A stretch of DNA of 64,000 bases from Pararhizobium sp. IMCC3301 (GCF_030758315.1 NZ_CP132336.1:4121001-4185000), one strand, 5' to 3'. Shown: positions 27,301 through 36,549, numbered from the stretch's first letter. A program made the numbers and translations. Notes: a model not told the origin generated them from the sequence alone.

Positions 27301-28125
27301 TTGACCCTCCTGCCAAAGCCTACTCTCCTAGCCGAAGAATTTTACAACAAATTGGGCCAAGATACTTCAAATATTGGAGTTAAAAACGAGTTCTTGGAGG
27401 CTTGCGCAGGCTGCGATTGCGAAACTAAAGCAGATGAAGATTCTGGTCGAGGGTCTCGATCGGTTGAAAAGGCGTATGAAGAATTTACTTGGCGGCTTCA
27501 ACACACAGGTGATGCCATTGTGCTTCCTGATGGTGAGGTACTGGGAAGAGTCACGAATCTCCGCAGCGCGGCCACATATCTTGCAAAAGCGCTTAACCAG
27601 AGTACCAACGATGTGATCCAAATGTTTCTTTGGCTCAATAGCTTGAGCTCTCCCGTGCCGACACCAAGCCAACTTGATGTTGCAGAAGATTGGCTCACAA
27701 GTCTCAAAAATTCGATTGATCCAAATACTGACCAACCATACGTAATTTGCAGGCCGCCTCTGTGCTGGCTTTTTCGCTCTGGAGAAGGGAATTGCGATGC
27801 CAACGATGATATGGAACAGGATTTAAGTTGTTTGCCTTGTCGCCTAGGCCTACCGGATATTCTGAATGATGAAAAAGTTTATGAACTGGGCTTGGACTAT
27901 CTCTGTCTTACAGTAAAATCTGAGGACTTAGAGAACGTCAGATTCTCAAACTTTTGCCATAGTGGGTACTTAGGTGTAAGAGATATTTGGCAGCCTGGTG
28001 GTGTGACGACGCCCATTCCATATGGCCCACAGCGGTGCGTTGACAAGGGTGGTCTTCCAGAAGTTATCTGTGACCCAGTATGCTATCGGAATTTGCCTGG
28101 GCCAATTCGTGTTGTCAGGACATAG
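27301..28125 (+). CDS. Unknown cysteine-rich protein, first gene of island operon
   Basis: This frame of 274 residues opens at a TTG (27301) eight bases after AAAGAG; the frame is closed by a stop at 27286, so no longer form exists. I do not recognise a family. Thirteen cysteines are present, several in close pairs (CAGCDC near residue 35, CRPPLC, CLPC, CDPVC), which suggests metal or Fe-S binding. There is no signal peptide or membrane segment. Codon use is AT-rich, unlike the flanking chromosome. It is followed seven bases later by the second gene, so the two are probably co-transcribed. Confidence 0.72.
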   Translation: MTLLPKPTLLAEEFYNKLGQDTSNIGVKNEFLEACAGCDCETKADEDSGRGSRSVEKAYEEFTWRLQHTGDAIVLPDGEVLGRVTNLRSAATYLAKALNQSTNDVIQMFLWLNSLSSPVPTPSQLDVAEDWLTSLKNSIDPNTDQPYVICRPPLCWLFRSGEGNCDANDDMEQDLSCLPCRLGLPDILNDEKVYELGLDYLCLTVKSEDLENVRFSNFCHSGYLGVRDIWQPGGVTTPIPYGPQRCVDKGGLPEVICDPVCYRNLPGPIRVVRT

Positions 28126-28132
28126 AACCGGT

Positions 28133-28909
28133 ATGTTTAATGAAATTCTAGAGGCGCTTCGAGCATATGCTAGCGGTGAAGCGAGCAAGAGCGGCTTCAG
28201 CCGCCTTGAACTTTTGCTAGCAAGAATCACCCAGGAGACACAATTTGATTTAGATGAATTTGAAGAGATTCTCACAGAGTTGGTATCTTTGAATGATGTC
28301 CAACAGGAGGACTTCGCCCTCGGGGTAGCACTCATCGCAGAAAAAACCGGATGTCGTGGGGCTTTGTTTTGCGACGAGTTGGAACGGAAACTATTCGCTT
28401 CGGACGATCCGTTATCAGCCCGGAGCCAATTTGAACTTGCTTTACTCTATATACGATGCGGCGGCCAATTTGCACCACAGCAGCTAAAACAGCTGACAAC
28501 ATTACGCAGTGAGATACCAGAGTTATGGCTTGATTTGGCTTTTGAAGCATATCCGAGAGACGACGCTGGGCTGTTAAGTGCGATGTCTGACCTTGCTACA
28601 AATGATGATAATCCACTTCATTGGTCTAGCTTAAAATCTCGCTACCTTAAGCTTCAAAAAGCAGTGGCTAACAAAAAATTCAATGGTTTTGTTTTATCTT
28701 TTGCCAAAGTTCTGGATACTGATCAACGTCAGGCATTTTTGGAATGGATCGATGCGAAGCGTGGTTCACAACTTTCTTTGCCGCAACCGGTTATTCCGAT
28801 TCGAAGCGCCGGACATCATCTAATACAAGACACCGACATCGATTTTATCACAAATACTCCTGTGTTGGCTGAGGCAGTTGATGCGCTGCCTGAGCCGGTT
28901 GCTGCGTGA
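28133..28909 (+). CDS. Unknown, predicted helical protein, second gene of island operon
   Basis: The ATG at 28133 (MFNEILEALRAYASG) gives 258 residues; a longer frame back to 28022 overlaps the first gene by about 100 bp and is less likely. The sequence alternates charged and hydrophobic residues (LELLLARITQETQFDLDEFEEILTEL, split by short turns) and looks all-helical and soluble. No motif is recognised. Its stop codon overlaps the ATPase start (TGATG), showing tight coupling to the third gene. Confidence 0.75.
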   Translation: MFNEILEALRAYASGEASKSGFSRLELLLARITQETQFDLDEFEEILTELVSLNDVQQEDFALGVALIAEKTGCRGALFCDELERKLFASDDPLSARSQFELALLYIRCGGQFAPQQLKQLTTLRSEIPELWLDLAFEAYPRDDAGLLSAMSDLATNDDNPLHWSSLKSRYLKLQKAVANKKFNGFVLSFAKVLDTDQRQAFLEWIDAKRGSQLSLPQPVIPIRSAGHHLIQDTDIDFITNTPVLAEAVDALPEPVAA

Positions 28910-31569
28910 TGGAAAGGAAAAGAACACTCCCATACCACGAATTAGTTGAAAAGCTCTTGGCAAGTACCTTGAGATCATTTGGTGAGTTTGTATCGGTAAG
29001 CGGTCAGCAGTTTTCATTTCTTGATCCTGATCGGGTTCCAGACAAGCAGATCAATAGGCATTTCTCGTGGATTGCCGTCGCGACTCGAGAAAATCAGGTG
29101 CGACACCTTCGAGCTGGTAGCGCTAACGAAGCTATCCACGCTCTTGTAAAAGAAAACCTACGAAATGTGTCGGGTTTGGACGACAATGTCAAAAATAATC
29201 TCTTGCTGGGATTAAGCATTGAAGACCCCAACAGCTACCTTGTTCAAGAAAACGCCACACGAATCTCCCGTATAATCAAAAATGCAGTGGTCTCGACATT
29301 TAATGAGTCCACAAAGCCCAGCGAAGCGATTACGCTTCCTTCACCATACCAATTAATAGCAGATTTTCTTACAATTCCTGAACATCCCGGTAGCAGAGCA
29401 TACGCACTTCTCACTATGAGAACGGTTTTGTTCCAAAAATACCAGGCGATGCCGAATACTGTGCTTAAGCACGGCTACGATGAGTTCACTGTCCAAGATC
29501 TCGAAACATCCTACACTAGCGTACTAACGTCCATGCAGGATCGGTATCGCAGCAAGGGCCAAGACAAGCTGGACGATCTGAAGCCGAAATCGAACACTAG
29601 GCTTAGAGATAGAGTATCAGGAATTCTACGACATTATCTGGCTATGACAGGCGTTATGTATCTGCGATTCAAGAGCTTGCCAGATCATGAAGGAGGTCCT
29701 GCCGAAACTGTATTTCTTTTGTCTGAGCGAAGCAATCTCCACGATCTGGATATTCCGTTTGAGTTTACCAGACCAGCATATCTGAAAGCTCCGACAGAGT
29801 TTGGAGAAATAGTGAACGGTCTTTGGGGGGTACCGCTTCCTATACGTGGTGCCGATACCATCTTTAGAGGTGGACTAAACTTTGCATCCAGAGGTGGTTT
29901 AGTGTGTGCATTGCATGGCGGAGCAGGCTCTGGAAAAACTGCACTTGCCCTCGGTTTAGGCGCCTCTCTCTCTGGTTTTGGCATCAAGACGCTTTTCTTA
30001 ACTGCTGAGGAAGATGAGGCCGATCTGAGAAGTCGGTCCGCAAGCCTTTTGCCTTCGCAAATACGAAGCCTTCCGTTCGTACCCAACGACTCCGAAGAAT
30101 GGCTAAAAATTCGCAAGTTCGAACTTGTTTATTCGACAGAAGAGTCAAAATTGAGTGCGTTGAGTTCAGAATTTGAGAGAATTGCTGTCGCACTTAAAGA
30201 CCAAAATCATGTGAATATCGATGCACCATTTGCGGTTCCATTACCATGTTCGACAATCGTGGTCCTTGACGGCCTCCATGATATAGCTACACAAGCGCTT
30301 TTCGAACCACATAAAACGGATGCAAAAAAAGTCACGAACGAATTTCATCGTTTTATTGAGATTTGCCGTAAACTCCGGGCCCTAGTCATACTGACAACGG
30401 GTACTGATTGGAGAGCAGATACGTCACTCGATTATTTGGTTGACGTCGCGATCAGACTTTCGCACCAGACCGAATCCGATATAGGTTCAAAGCCTCACAG
30501 ATACTTGACGCTTTCGAAGGCTAGGCACCAGTTGTGTTCGCCGGGAACACACGGACTGCAAATCGCAGGCGATAAAGGTGTCCGATTTACTCCGCAAATG
30601 AATTATCAACTGGACCGTCTGTCGATTTGGAACTCAAGACTGCCATATAAAAAAGTTTTCAAAAAAGTTATGCAACTGGCTTGCCGTCAAGAGGATTTGA
30701 GGCTGGTTTCTGTCGGTTCTGGTGCAACGACAGCAAGAGGGTTGAAATTTTATCCGAACGAAAAGGCAGGAGTGGAACTTTATCAAGGTTCCATTATCTT
30801 TCTAAATGGCGAAGGTTCTGGCGGAAAAGCGGGTTTAGCGTTGAAAATCGCAACAGCACCCTCATACAATCGAGAAAAATCGGAAGGGCCCCTCTCAACA
30901 TCCGAGAAGGTTTTGGTTGTATCATTCCTCTATCCTGACGAGTATTATCGCAATATTATGGACACACTTCGTGTTGTAAGAAACAGGGAATATCCCGAGT
31001 TACCAGATGGGTTCGAACCCCGAATGGAAGTGATGCATCTCTATCCCGGGCATCTTAAGCCAGATACACTCTACAGTAAAATAGAATGGACGCTGCGGGC
31101 TTCCTTGCTTTCCGGGGATCCATTTACAACGATTATTATTGATGGAATACATAATGTTTTCCTACAGTTTCCTGAGATTGAAAAACAGACTCTGTTCTGG
31201 CCACAACTCTTCAGCTTGCTTCGAACTCGGAACTTAACCTCTATAATTACTCACACTCTGCTTTCAGTGCGCATGTCTGCGCGCGACAGTTCTGAAAGAT
31301 TTGGGACCCGCTCTGATACCTATCGCAGTGTTGACGATAGTCGATCCGACCCACTAAAGCATGCGCTGGTGCTTAAAACTGATTTTCGCATCGAGGTGGA
31401 TCCAATCGAGCTCAAGGGAGCTCAGCCAGAGATATTGACTCCTTACACATTTCGCGTTGAGACACATTCTGCGATTGGGCAACCAATGCCCGATCCCCAA
31501 AAAAACCCGCTTTACTGGAGCAGAGAGCAGCTTGTTTTCTTCTCTCAGGCGCAAAAAGCGCTACTTTAA
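28909..31569 (+). CDS. Large protein with two RecA/KaiC-like ATPase modules, third gene of island operon
   Basis: This 886-residue protein starts at the ATG of a TGATG overlap. Residues 1-300 are an unrecognised N-terminal region. Module 1 has Walker A GGAGSGKT (337-344), a KaiC-like LFLTAEEDEADLRSR strand and Walker B STIVVLDG (Asp about 454), followed by LTLSKARHQLCSPGTHGLQI, which resembles the end of a KaiC domain. Module 2 has an altered Walker A, GEGSGGKA (634-641), in which the Lys is kept but Ser/Thr is replaced by Ala, and a Walker B TTIIIDG (Asp about 745). One active and one degenerate site is likely. KaiC/RAD55-type ATPases act on DNA or in signalling; the function here is unknown. 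It ends one base before the stop codon of the convergent methyltransferase. Confidence 0.85.
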   Translation: MERKRTLPYHELVEKLLASTLRSFGEFVSVSGQQFSFLDPDRVPDKQINRHFSWIAVATRENQVRHLRAGSANEAIHALVKENLRNVSGLDDNVKNNLLLGLSIEDPNSYLVQENATRISRIIKNAVVSTFNESTKPSEAITLPSPYQLIADFLTIPEHPGSRAYALLTMRTVLFQKYQAMPNTVLKHGYDEFTVQDLETSYTSVLTSMQDRYRSKGQDKLDDLKPKSNTRLRDRVSGILRHYLAMTGVMYLRFKSLPDHEGGPAETVFLLSERSNLHDLDIPFEFTRPAYLKAPTEFGEIVNGLWGVPLPIRGADTIFRGGLNFASRGGLVCALHGGAGSGKTALALGLGASLSGFGIKTLFLTAEEDEADLRSRSASLLPSQIRSLPFVPNDSEEWLKIRKFELVYSTEESKLSALSSEFERIAVALKDQNHVNIDAPFAVPLPCSTIVVLDGLHDIATQALFEPHKTDAKKVTNEFHRFIEICRKLRALVILTTGTDWRADTSLDYLVDVAIRLSHQTESDIGSKPHRYLTLSKARHQLCSPGTHGLQIAGDKGVRFTPQMNYQLDRLSIWNSRLPYKKVFKKVMQLACRQEDLRLVSVGSGATTARGLKFYPNEKAGVELYQGSIIFLNGEGSGGKAGLALKIATAPSYNREKSEGPLSTSEKVLVVSFLYPDEYYRNIMDTLRVVRNREYPELPDGFEPRMEVMHLYPGHLKPDTLYSKIEWTLRASLLSGDPFTTIIIDGIHNVFLQFPEIEKQTLFWPQLFSLLRTRNLTSIITHTLLSVRMSARDSSERFGTRSDTYRSVDDSRSDPLKHALVLKTDFRIEVDPIELKGAQPEILTPYTFRVETHSAIGQPMPDPQKNPLYWSREQLVFFSQAQKALL

Positions 31570-31570
31570 T

Positions 31571-32722
31571 TTATGTGCGAGAAATCAGAGCCTTTTTGAG
31601 ACTCATTCCCAGAATCGTGGCGATTTTCATTGGGACCGCGTTTCCGAGTTGGCGAACCGCTCTACTCCATATCTCATGAAACGAATAGTTATCTGGAAAT
31701 GTCTGGACGCGAGCACATTCCCGTATAGTCAGATATCGAACCGACCCACAATCTTTCACCAGCATATTTTCTCCACCCGGAACACCATTTACGCCGGCTT
31801 TCAATGTTTTTGATGGCAGATCGAGATCGCTGCCTGTATGTCCTTTGTAAATTCGCGCACCAGGTTTGAACTCATGACCCTCAATGTGATTATTTTCGCC
31901 CGGCATTTCTGGATCTGGTAAATCGGAGAGTGCGTCCCGCAAAGTTACCCATGGCAAAAGCTCTGGATCCAAAAATTTGTTTTCCTGCCGTATCAGTTGA
32001 TTAGCATCCATCTCTGGAGGTTTTATTCTATGCCGGTCGTAATATTCCCCGGATAATTTATGGATATTTAGGGCTGCATGCGAGTGTGTCGGAGATGGGA
32101 AGCTCCAGCCAATCTTCAAATCATCGCGTATCCCAACTAGGAATACTCTTGATCTCCTCTGTGGAACACCAAAGTCAGCTACATTGATCAGTTGTGAAAT
32201 GACACGATAACCGCACCCCGATCCAACCGAGCTAGTCTGATAGCGTTCAAGTCGACGGTGATGTTCTTCCCAAGTTTCACCGACGAGTTCTGAGATTTCT
32301 GGAAATGAAAGACATAATCTCAGATACTCAAAATAGTTTCGAAATCTTGGACGAAGTAGACCAGGAACATTCTCAAAAAGGAATGCCTTGGGCCTTGCTT
32401 CGCGAACTGCGCGCAGAGCTTGTGGAAACATATTGCGAGGGTCTAATGCTGCTCTATGGCTTCCACCTAGTGAGAAGGGCTGGCACGGCGGGCCTCCTGA
32501 GAGTAACCACAATTGATCTTCGAGTGGACGAAAATCGTAATCGTGAATATCAACACAACTGGCAGCCATTCCATTTGAAAGTAAAAGCCCCTTTCTGATG
32601 TTGCGATTTAACGTAGCTACACAAAATTCGTCAGACTCAACTAAGTCTAAATGCTTGAAGCCCGCTGCTTCTAAACCTAGCGCCATACCTCCTACGCCAG
32701 AAAATAATTCTAAAGATTTCAT
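31571..32722 (-). CDS. C5-cytosine DNA methyltransferase (Dcm/M.HpaII-type), orphan
   Basis: This 383-residue protein carries the C5-methyltransferase motifs in order: motif I ELFSGVGGMALGLEAAGF (SAM), motif IV GGPPCQPFSLGG with catalytic Cys, motif VI FENVPG, motif VIII QRRSRVFLVG, then the variable target-recognition region, and motifs IX/X with RECARVQTFPD and QLGNAVP. It should methylate a specific cytosine; the site cannot be predicted by eye. No restriction endonuclease or Vsr gene is recognised next to it. It is AT-rich like the three-gene operon that it faces, with a single base between stop codons. Confidence 0.95.
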   Translation of the reverse strand: MKSLELFSGVGGMALGLEAAGFKHLDLVESDEFCVATLNRNIRKGLLLSNGMAASCVDIHDYDFRPLEDQLWLLSGGPPCQPFSLGGSHRAALDPRNMFPQALRAVREARPKAFLFENVPGLLRPRFRNYFEYLRLCLSFPEISELVGETWEEHHRRLERYQTSSVGSGCGYRVISQLINVADFGVPQRRSRVFLVGIRDDLKIGWSFPSPTHSHAALNIHKLSGEYYDRHRIKPPEMDANQLIRQENKFLDPELLPWVTLRDALSDLPDPEMPGENNHIEGHEFKPGARIYKGHTGSDLDLPSKTLKAGVNGVPGGENMLVKDCGSVRYLTIRECARVQTFPDNYSFHEIWSRAVRQLGNAVPMKIATILGMSLKKALISRT

Positions 32723-32903
32723 GTGCTAACCATTAGTTTCATTTGCATCGTGTTTGTGGAACGATTAACTCAATCTTGAGACTAATACACTTCAAATTGG
32801 TTTAATCAATCCGAAGATAATTAAGGTGAAAACAGGGGGCTGGATTAAAATTGCCACTTGCAAAATCGATCTTCTCCAGTGCTGTGTAGCAAGGCACCAA
32901 CCT
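32723..32903. promoter_or_regulatory. Right island edge and methyltransferase promoter region with palindrome
   Basis: This AT-rich gap lies between the methyltransferase start and the 3' end of the AttH-like gene. CTCAA-TC-TTGAG (32769-32780) is a 12-bp inverted repeat about 47 bp upstream of the start codon and could be an operator. The GC-rich chromosome resumes at about 32900. Confidence 0.4.
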
Positions 32904-34067
32904 TCACTCCCCCACCGCATACCCTGTCATCTCCAGATACCCCACACCGTCATGGCTGCCGCTGACCTGCACTGGCCCTTCCCAATACGGAATCGACGTC
33001 AGCATCCAGCTGTCGGCGTTCAGCGCTGCGGTCTCGATTTCCACCCCTTTGCCGGGCACTTCCAGCCGCCAGCGGACAGGTACGTCGCGGCCTGCAATGC
33101 GGGCGGTTTGCAGCGGGGTCATGATGATGTCGTCTGGCGTCAGGGCAGTGGCGCTGCCGTCTGGGGAAATCCAGGTGCCGGAGGTGTAATTGTCGGCCTC
33201 TTTGTCGCGCAGGCGGAACAGCATCAGTTTCTCGCCGCTGTCGAAATGCAGCGAAAACCAGTCCCAACCGGTCTGGCTGGCAGCAAGCGGCTGGCTGCTC
33301 CATTCGCGGTCAAGCCACGCCTTACCGGAAACCTTTATGTCTTTGCCATCGAGCGACACAGTGCCGGAGACAGTGAAAAACGGCTGGCTGTAATAATACG
33401 AGGCCTGATCCGCGCCAGATTGGCTCCCTTCAGATTGGCCAATATCCGACTTGCGGCTAAAGCCGGACTCGCCGTGAAAAATCAGATTTTTGTCGGTGGC
33501 GAGGGTCAGATCATAACTGAAGGCCTCATCGGATGCTGTCAGGCGCATTTCAGAAAACGCATCCGGGCCGGGTGCGCCTGCCGCGGGTGATTGTTTGGCG
33601 ATGGAGGTCAGCGACCAGTCATCGATCCAGGCGGCAAACGGCGCGGTGGTGATTCCGGCCTGGCCGGTGCCGCCACGCGCGGCAATTTCGGCGCTGAGAT
33701 GGCGGCCCTTGGCCGACAGGGCGGCATGGCCGAGCCATAATTGCTGCCGGTTCCAGCCGCTTTGCTGCGATCCGGGCGTCAGCGCCCGGCGGAACAGGGT
33801 CCACTGAATGCCATAGGGATTGCCCGCCGTATCGCTCAGATTGGCGGTGACATACCACCATTCAATGCGGAAATCCGGGTGGGCACCATGATCCTGCGGA
33901 AATGAAAAAATCTTGCCGGGCGTCACCTCTGCAAAGCCTTCGCTGTCGCCGCCAAGTCCGGCAAAGCCCTGGCCGAAGGCCTGGCCAAAGGGGGCGGCGC
34001 TCCACAGCAGCGCAAGCCACAAGGGAACGATCAGTAATGGCAGGGCGATGCGGATTTTAGCGTTCAT
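32904..34067 (-). CDS. AttH/CrtC-like secreted lipocalin-fold protein (putative carotenoid 1,2-hydratase relative)
   Basis: The ATG at 34067 gives 387 residues. A hydrophobic N-terminus (IALPLLIVPLWLALLWSAAPF) is a signal peptide or anchor. Conserved family pieces are FSFPQDHGAHPDFRIEWWYV, YYYSQPFF, KAWLDREWSSQPL and GWDWFSLHFDSGEKLMLFRLR. The family is often annotated as a predicted secreted hydrolase and is repeatedly found with an ABC ATPase and FtsX-like permease, as here. Its start overlaps the permease stop by 11 bases. The substrate is unknown; a lipid or hydrophobic ligand is inferred from the fold. Confidence 0.85.
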   Translation of the reverse strand: MNAKIRIALPLLIVPLWLALLWSAAPFGQAFGQGFAGLGGDSEGFAEVTPGKIFSFPQDHGAHPDFRIEWWYVTANLSDTAGNPYGIQWTLFRRALTPGSQQSGWNRQQLWLGHAALSAKGRHLSAEIAARGGTGQAGITTAPFAAWIDDWSLTSIAKQSPAAGAPGPDAFSEMRLTASDEAFSYDLTLATDKNLIFHGESGFSRKSDIGQSEGSQSGADQASYYYSQPFFTVSGTVSLDGKDIKVSGKAWLDREWSSQPLAASQTGWDWFSLHFDSGEKLMLFRLRDKEADNYTSGTWISPDGSATALTPDDIIMTPLQTARIAGRDVPVRWRLEVPGKGVEIETAALNADSWMLTSIPYWEGPVQVSGSHDGVGYLEMTGYAVGE

Positions 34068-36549
34068 TTGCAAACACCTTTAACAGCTCTGCGGGCGGCA
34101 TCCGCCGCAGTTTAACCGCCGGATAGGCCGAGGCGAGCAGCGCGGTGAAGACCGACAGCGCCAGCAGGCGCAGCCAGTCCAGCGGAAACAGCAGCATCGG
34201 CAGCCGCCAGCCAAAAGCTTCGACATTGATGATGGCCAGCAATATCCACGCCACCAGCAGCCCAAGCGGGATTGCCAGCAGCGAGGTCAGCAGCGCCAGC
34301 GCCACGGTTTTGGCCAGTTCGATCAGCGCAAGCTTGCGGCGCGTAATGCCCAGCGCCCATATCGGTGCCAGTTGCGGCAGCCGCGCCTGCGACAGGCCAA
34401 GCAGGCTGGTCAGCATGGCAATGCCGGCCACCGCAAGGGTCAGGGCATTCAGCGCCAGGGTGACGGCAAAAGTCCGCTCAAAGACGGATTTCGAGACGTT
34501 TTTCAACGCCTCCTGATCGATCAGCGCGCCTTCGCGGAAGTCAAAACGCTGCTCAAGCTCTGCCAGAATGCGGGCTTTTTGCTGCGGCGCAACCCTGAGG
34601 CCAAAGCGGGTCTTCTGCACCGAGGGCCACAGCTCGACCAGCCGCTCAACCGCCATCATCACCTGTCCGGCCGGGTTGCCGTAATCTGAAAAAATGCCCA
34701 GAACCTGCGTCGTCAGCGGCCCGCTCTCGCTGGCAAGCTGCACTTCATCATTCAGACCAAGGCCGAATTTCCGCGCCATCTGTTCATTGATCAGCACGCC
34801 CTTGCCAGCGGCGACATCCGGCCACACCGCCTTGGTCTGCGCCAGCAGGGGCCAATTATCGCGATAGGTCGGATGATCGCGAAAGCCGAACACCTCAACC
34901 GGCCAGTCCCTGTAGCGGGTTTCAACATTCCAGATCGGCAGAATTGCGCTGACGCCCGGCGCATCCGCCAGATAGGCGAGCACTGCGTCACTCTGCTGCG
35001 GCGTGTCGGCATTGAGATAAATCTCCGCGGTCAGGCGCTGGTCGAGCCAGGCCAGAAAGGTGGTGCGAAAACTCTGCACCATGGTGCCGACGCCGATATT
35101 GATCGACAGTGCCAGCAGCAGCGCCATCAGCGCCAGTGACAGGCCCGACATATGCTGGTTGCTGTCGGCCCAGAACCATTGCCGCAGCGGATGGTCGGCC
35201 CTGGCTTCAAAACCCGCCAGTATCGCCGCCAGCACACTGGGCAGCACAAGGGCTGCGCTCAGCAGCACCGCGCCCATCAGCACAAATCCGGCGATCAGCG
35301 AGCCGCCAAGGGCAAAGGCGGCCAGTGCCGTCAGCGCAAAGCCTGCAGCCACCGCCAATTGCCATTTGCGCTTGCGCTGATTGACCTGGCGCCAGGCAAA
35401 CGGGTGGGCATTGGCCAGGATCGGCATGCGCACCAGCTTTGCCAGGCTCGCCCCGGCAGCAAAGAAAGCCCCCAGCATGGCGATGGCCAGTCCGCTCAGC
35501 CACCAGTGCCATTGCAGCGTCAATTGGCCCGAGACTTGCGCGCCATACAGCCCTTCAAGGCTGGCCGAGACGTCGGGCAGCAGCGCTGAGGCAATCAGAT
35601 AGCCGGCAACCACGCCCAGCGCCCCGGCGAGAAACGACAGCAGCGCCAGTTCCAGCATCAGCGCCAGCGCCAGAAGCCGCGCCGGGACGCCGCAGGCGCG
35701 CAGGGTGCGCACCATATGGCGGCGGCTTTCAAACGCCAGACCCACCGCCGAATTGACAATGAACAGGCCGACCACAAAGGACAGAAAGCCGAAGGCGGTG
35801 AGGTTCAGATGAAAGCTGTCGGTCAGGCTTTCCAGCGCCGAGCTGGCGGCGGGTTGTTCCAGCCGCAACTGCCCTTCAATGAGCGGGCCAAGCGTTTTTT
35901 CGTCGGCCTTTTGCCGGTCATCCACAATCAGCCGGCTGATGCGGCCCTGCAATCCCAGCAGGCGCTGGGCAACGCCGATATCCGTCATGATGGTTCCGGG
36001 CGGCAGGCTCTCAAGCGCGGCGAGCGGCGGCAGCGCTCCGGCCCCCTCAATCGTAACGCTGCCGGACTTATCCGGGTCGAGACTGGCTAAAGTGGCAGGA
36101 TGGGCGAAGGCTTTGAAGGGCGGCGTCAGAAACGCCTCAAGATCGGCATTGCGGTTGGCGAACGCCATCAGCCACCGGTTCTGCGAGACCTCCGCATTTG
36201 GCAGCGAGACCGGGTCAATGCCGATCAGTCGGATATGGGCGCCGTTGATCCGCACCGTGCCCTCGACCACCGGCGAGACCCGCCATCCGGCGCGGCGCAG
36301 GGTGACAAACAGACCTTCGGAAACGCTGTTGCCGGCCACTGGCAGCAAAGATCGGAACTGATCGCCGCCAAGCGTGGCGGCAGCGCTTCTGTAGCTTGCC
36401 CGTGCTTCCGCATTGATCGCCTGCACGCCGCTCCACAACGCGGTCGCAACCCCCAGCCCGACAATCAGCGTGATGAAGGACAGACGGTTGCGCCGCCAGA
36501 AACTCAACAGCACGCGAAAGGTCCAGAAAAAGGTGGTGATCTGTGTCAA
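34057..36549 (-). CDS. ABC transporter permease, FtsX/MacB-like, with two FtsX domains
   Basis: This 830-residue inner-membrane protein starts at a TTG that overlaps the ATPase stop (TTGA). There is one N-terminal membrane segment, a large periplasmic region, two groups of hydrophobic helices in the middle (around 250-480), a second periplasmic region, and three C-terminal helices ending YPAVKLRRMPPAELLK, which is the FtsX-type coupling end. This is the architecture of LolC/E- or MacB-related permeases that move lipoproteins or other hydrophobic cargo. It works with the ATPase upstream and the AttH-like protein downstream. Confidence 0.9.
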   Translation of the reverse strand: MTQITTFFWTFRVLLSFWRRNRLSFITLIVGLGVATALWSGVQAINAEARASYRSAAATLGGDQFRSLLPVAGNSVSEGLFVTLRRAGWRVSPVVEGTVRINGAHIRLIGIDPVSLPNAEVSQNRWLMAFANRNADLEAFLTPPFKAFAHPATLASLDPDKSGSVTIEGAGALPPLAALESLPPGTIMTDIGVAQRLLGLQGRISRLIVDDRQKADEKTLGPLIEGQLRLEQPAASSALESLTDSFHLNLTAFGFLSFVVGLFIVNSAVGLAFESRRHMVRTLRACGVPARLLALALMLELALLSFLAGALGVVAGYLIASALLPDVSASLEGLYGAQVSGQLTLQWHWWLSGLAIAMLGAFFAAGASLAKLVRMPILANAHPFAWRQVNQRKRKWQLAVAAGFALTALAAFALGGSLIAGFVLMGAVLLSAALVLPSVLAAILAGFEARADHPLRQWFWADSNQHMSGLSLALMALLLALSINIGVGTMVQSFRTTFLAWLDQRLTAEIYLNADTPQQSDAVLAYLADAPGVSAILPIWNVETRYRDWPVEVFGFRDHPTYRDNWPLLAQTKAVWPDVAAGKGVLINEQMARKFGLGLNDEVQLASESGPLTTQVLGIFSDYGNPAGQVMMAVERLVELWPSVQKTRFGLRVAPQQKARILAELEQRFDFREGALIDQEALKNVSKSVFERTFAVTLALNALTLAVAGIAMLTSLLGLSQARLPQLAPIWALGITRRKLALIELAKTVALALLTSLLAIPLGLLVAWILLAIINVEAFGWRLPMLLFPLDWLRLLALSVFTALLASAYPAVKLRRMPPAELLKVFANER

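Noticed and set aside
31571-32722. A complete type II restriction-modification pair
   Set aside because: No endonuclease or Vsr-like gene was recognised beside the methyltransferase; the adjoining operon might have that role but its motifs are ATPase and unknown.
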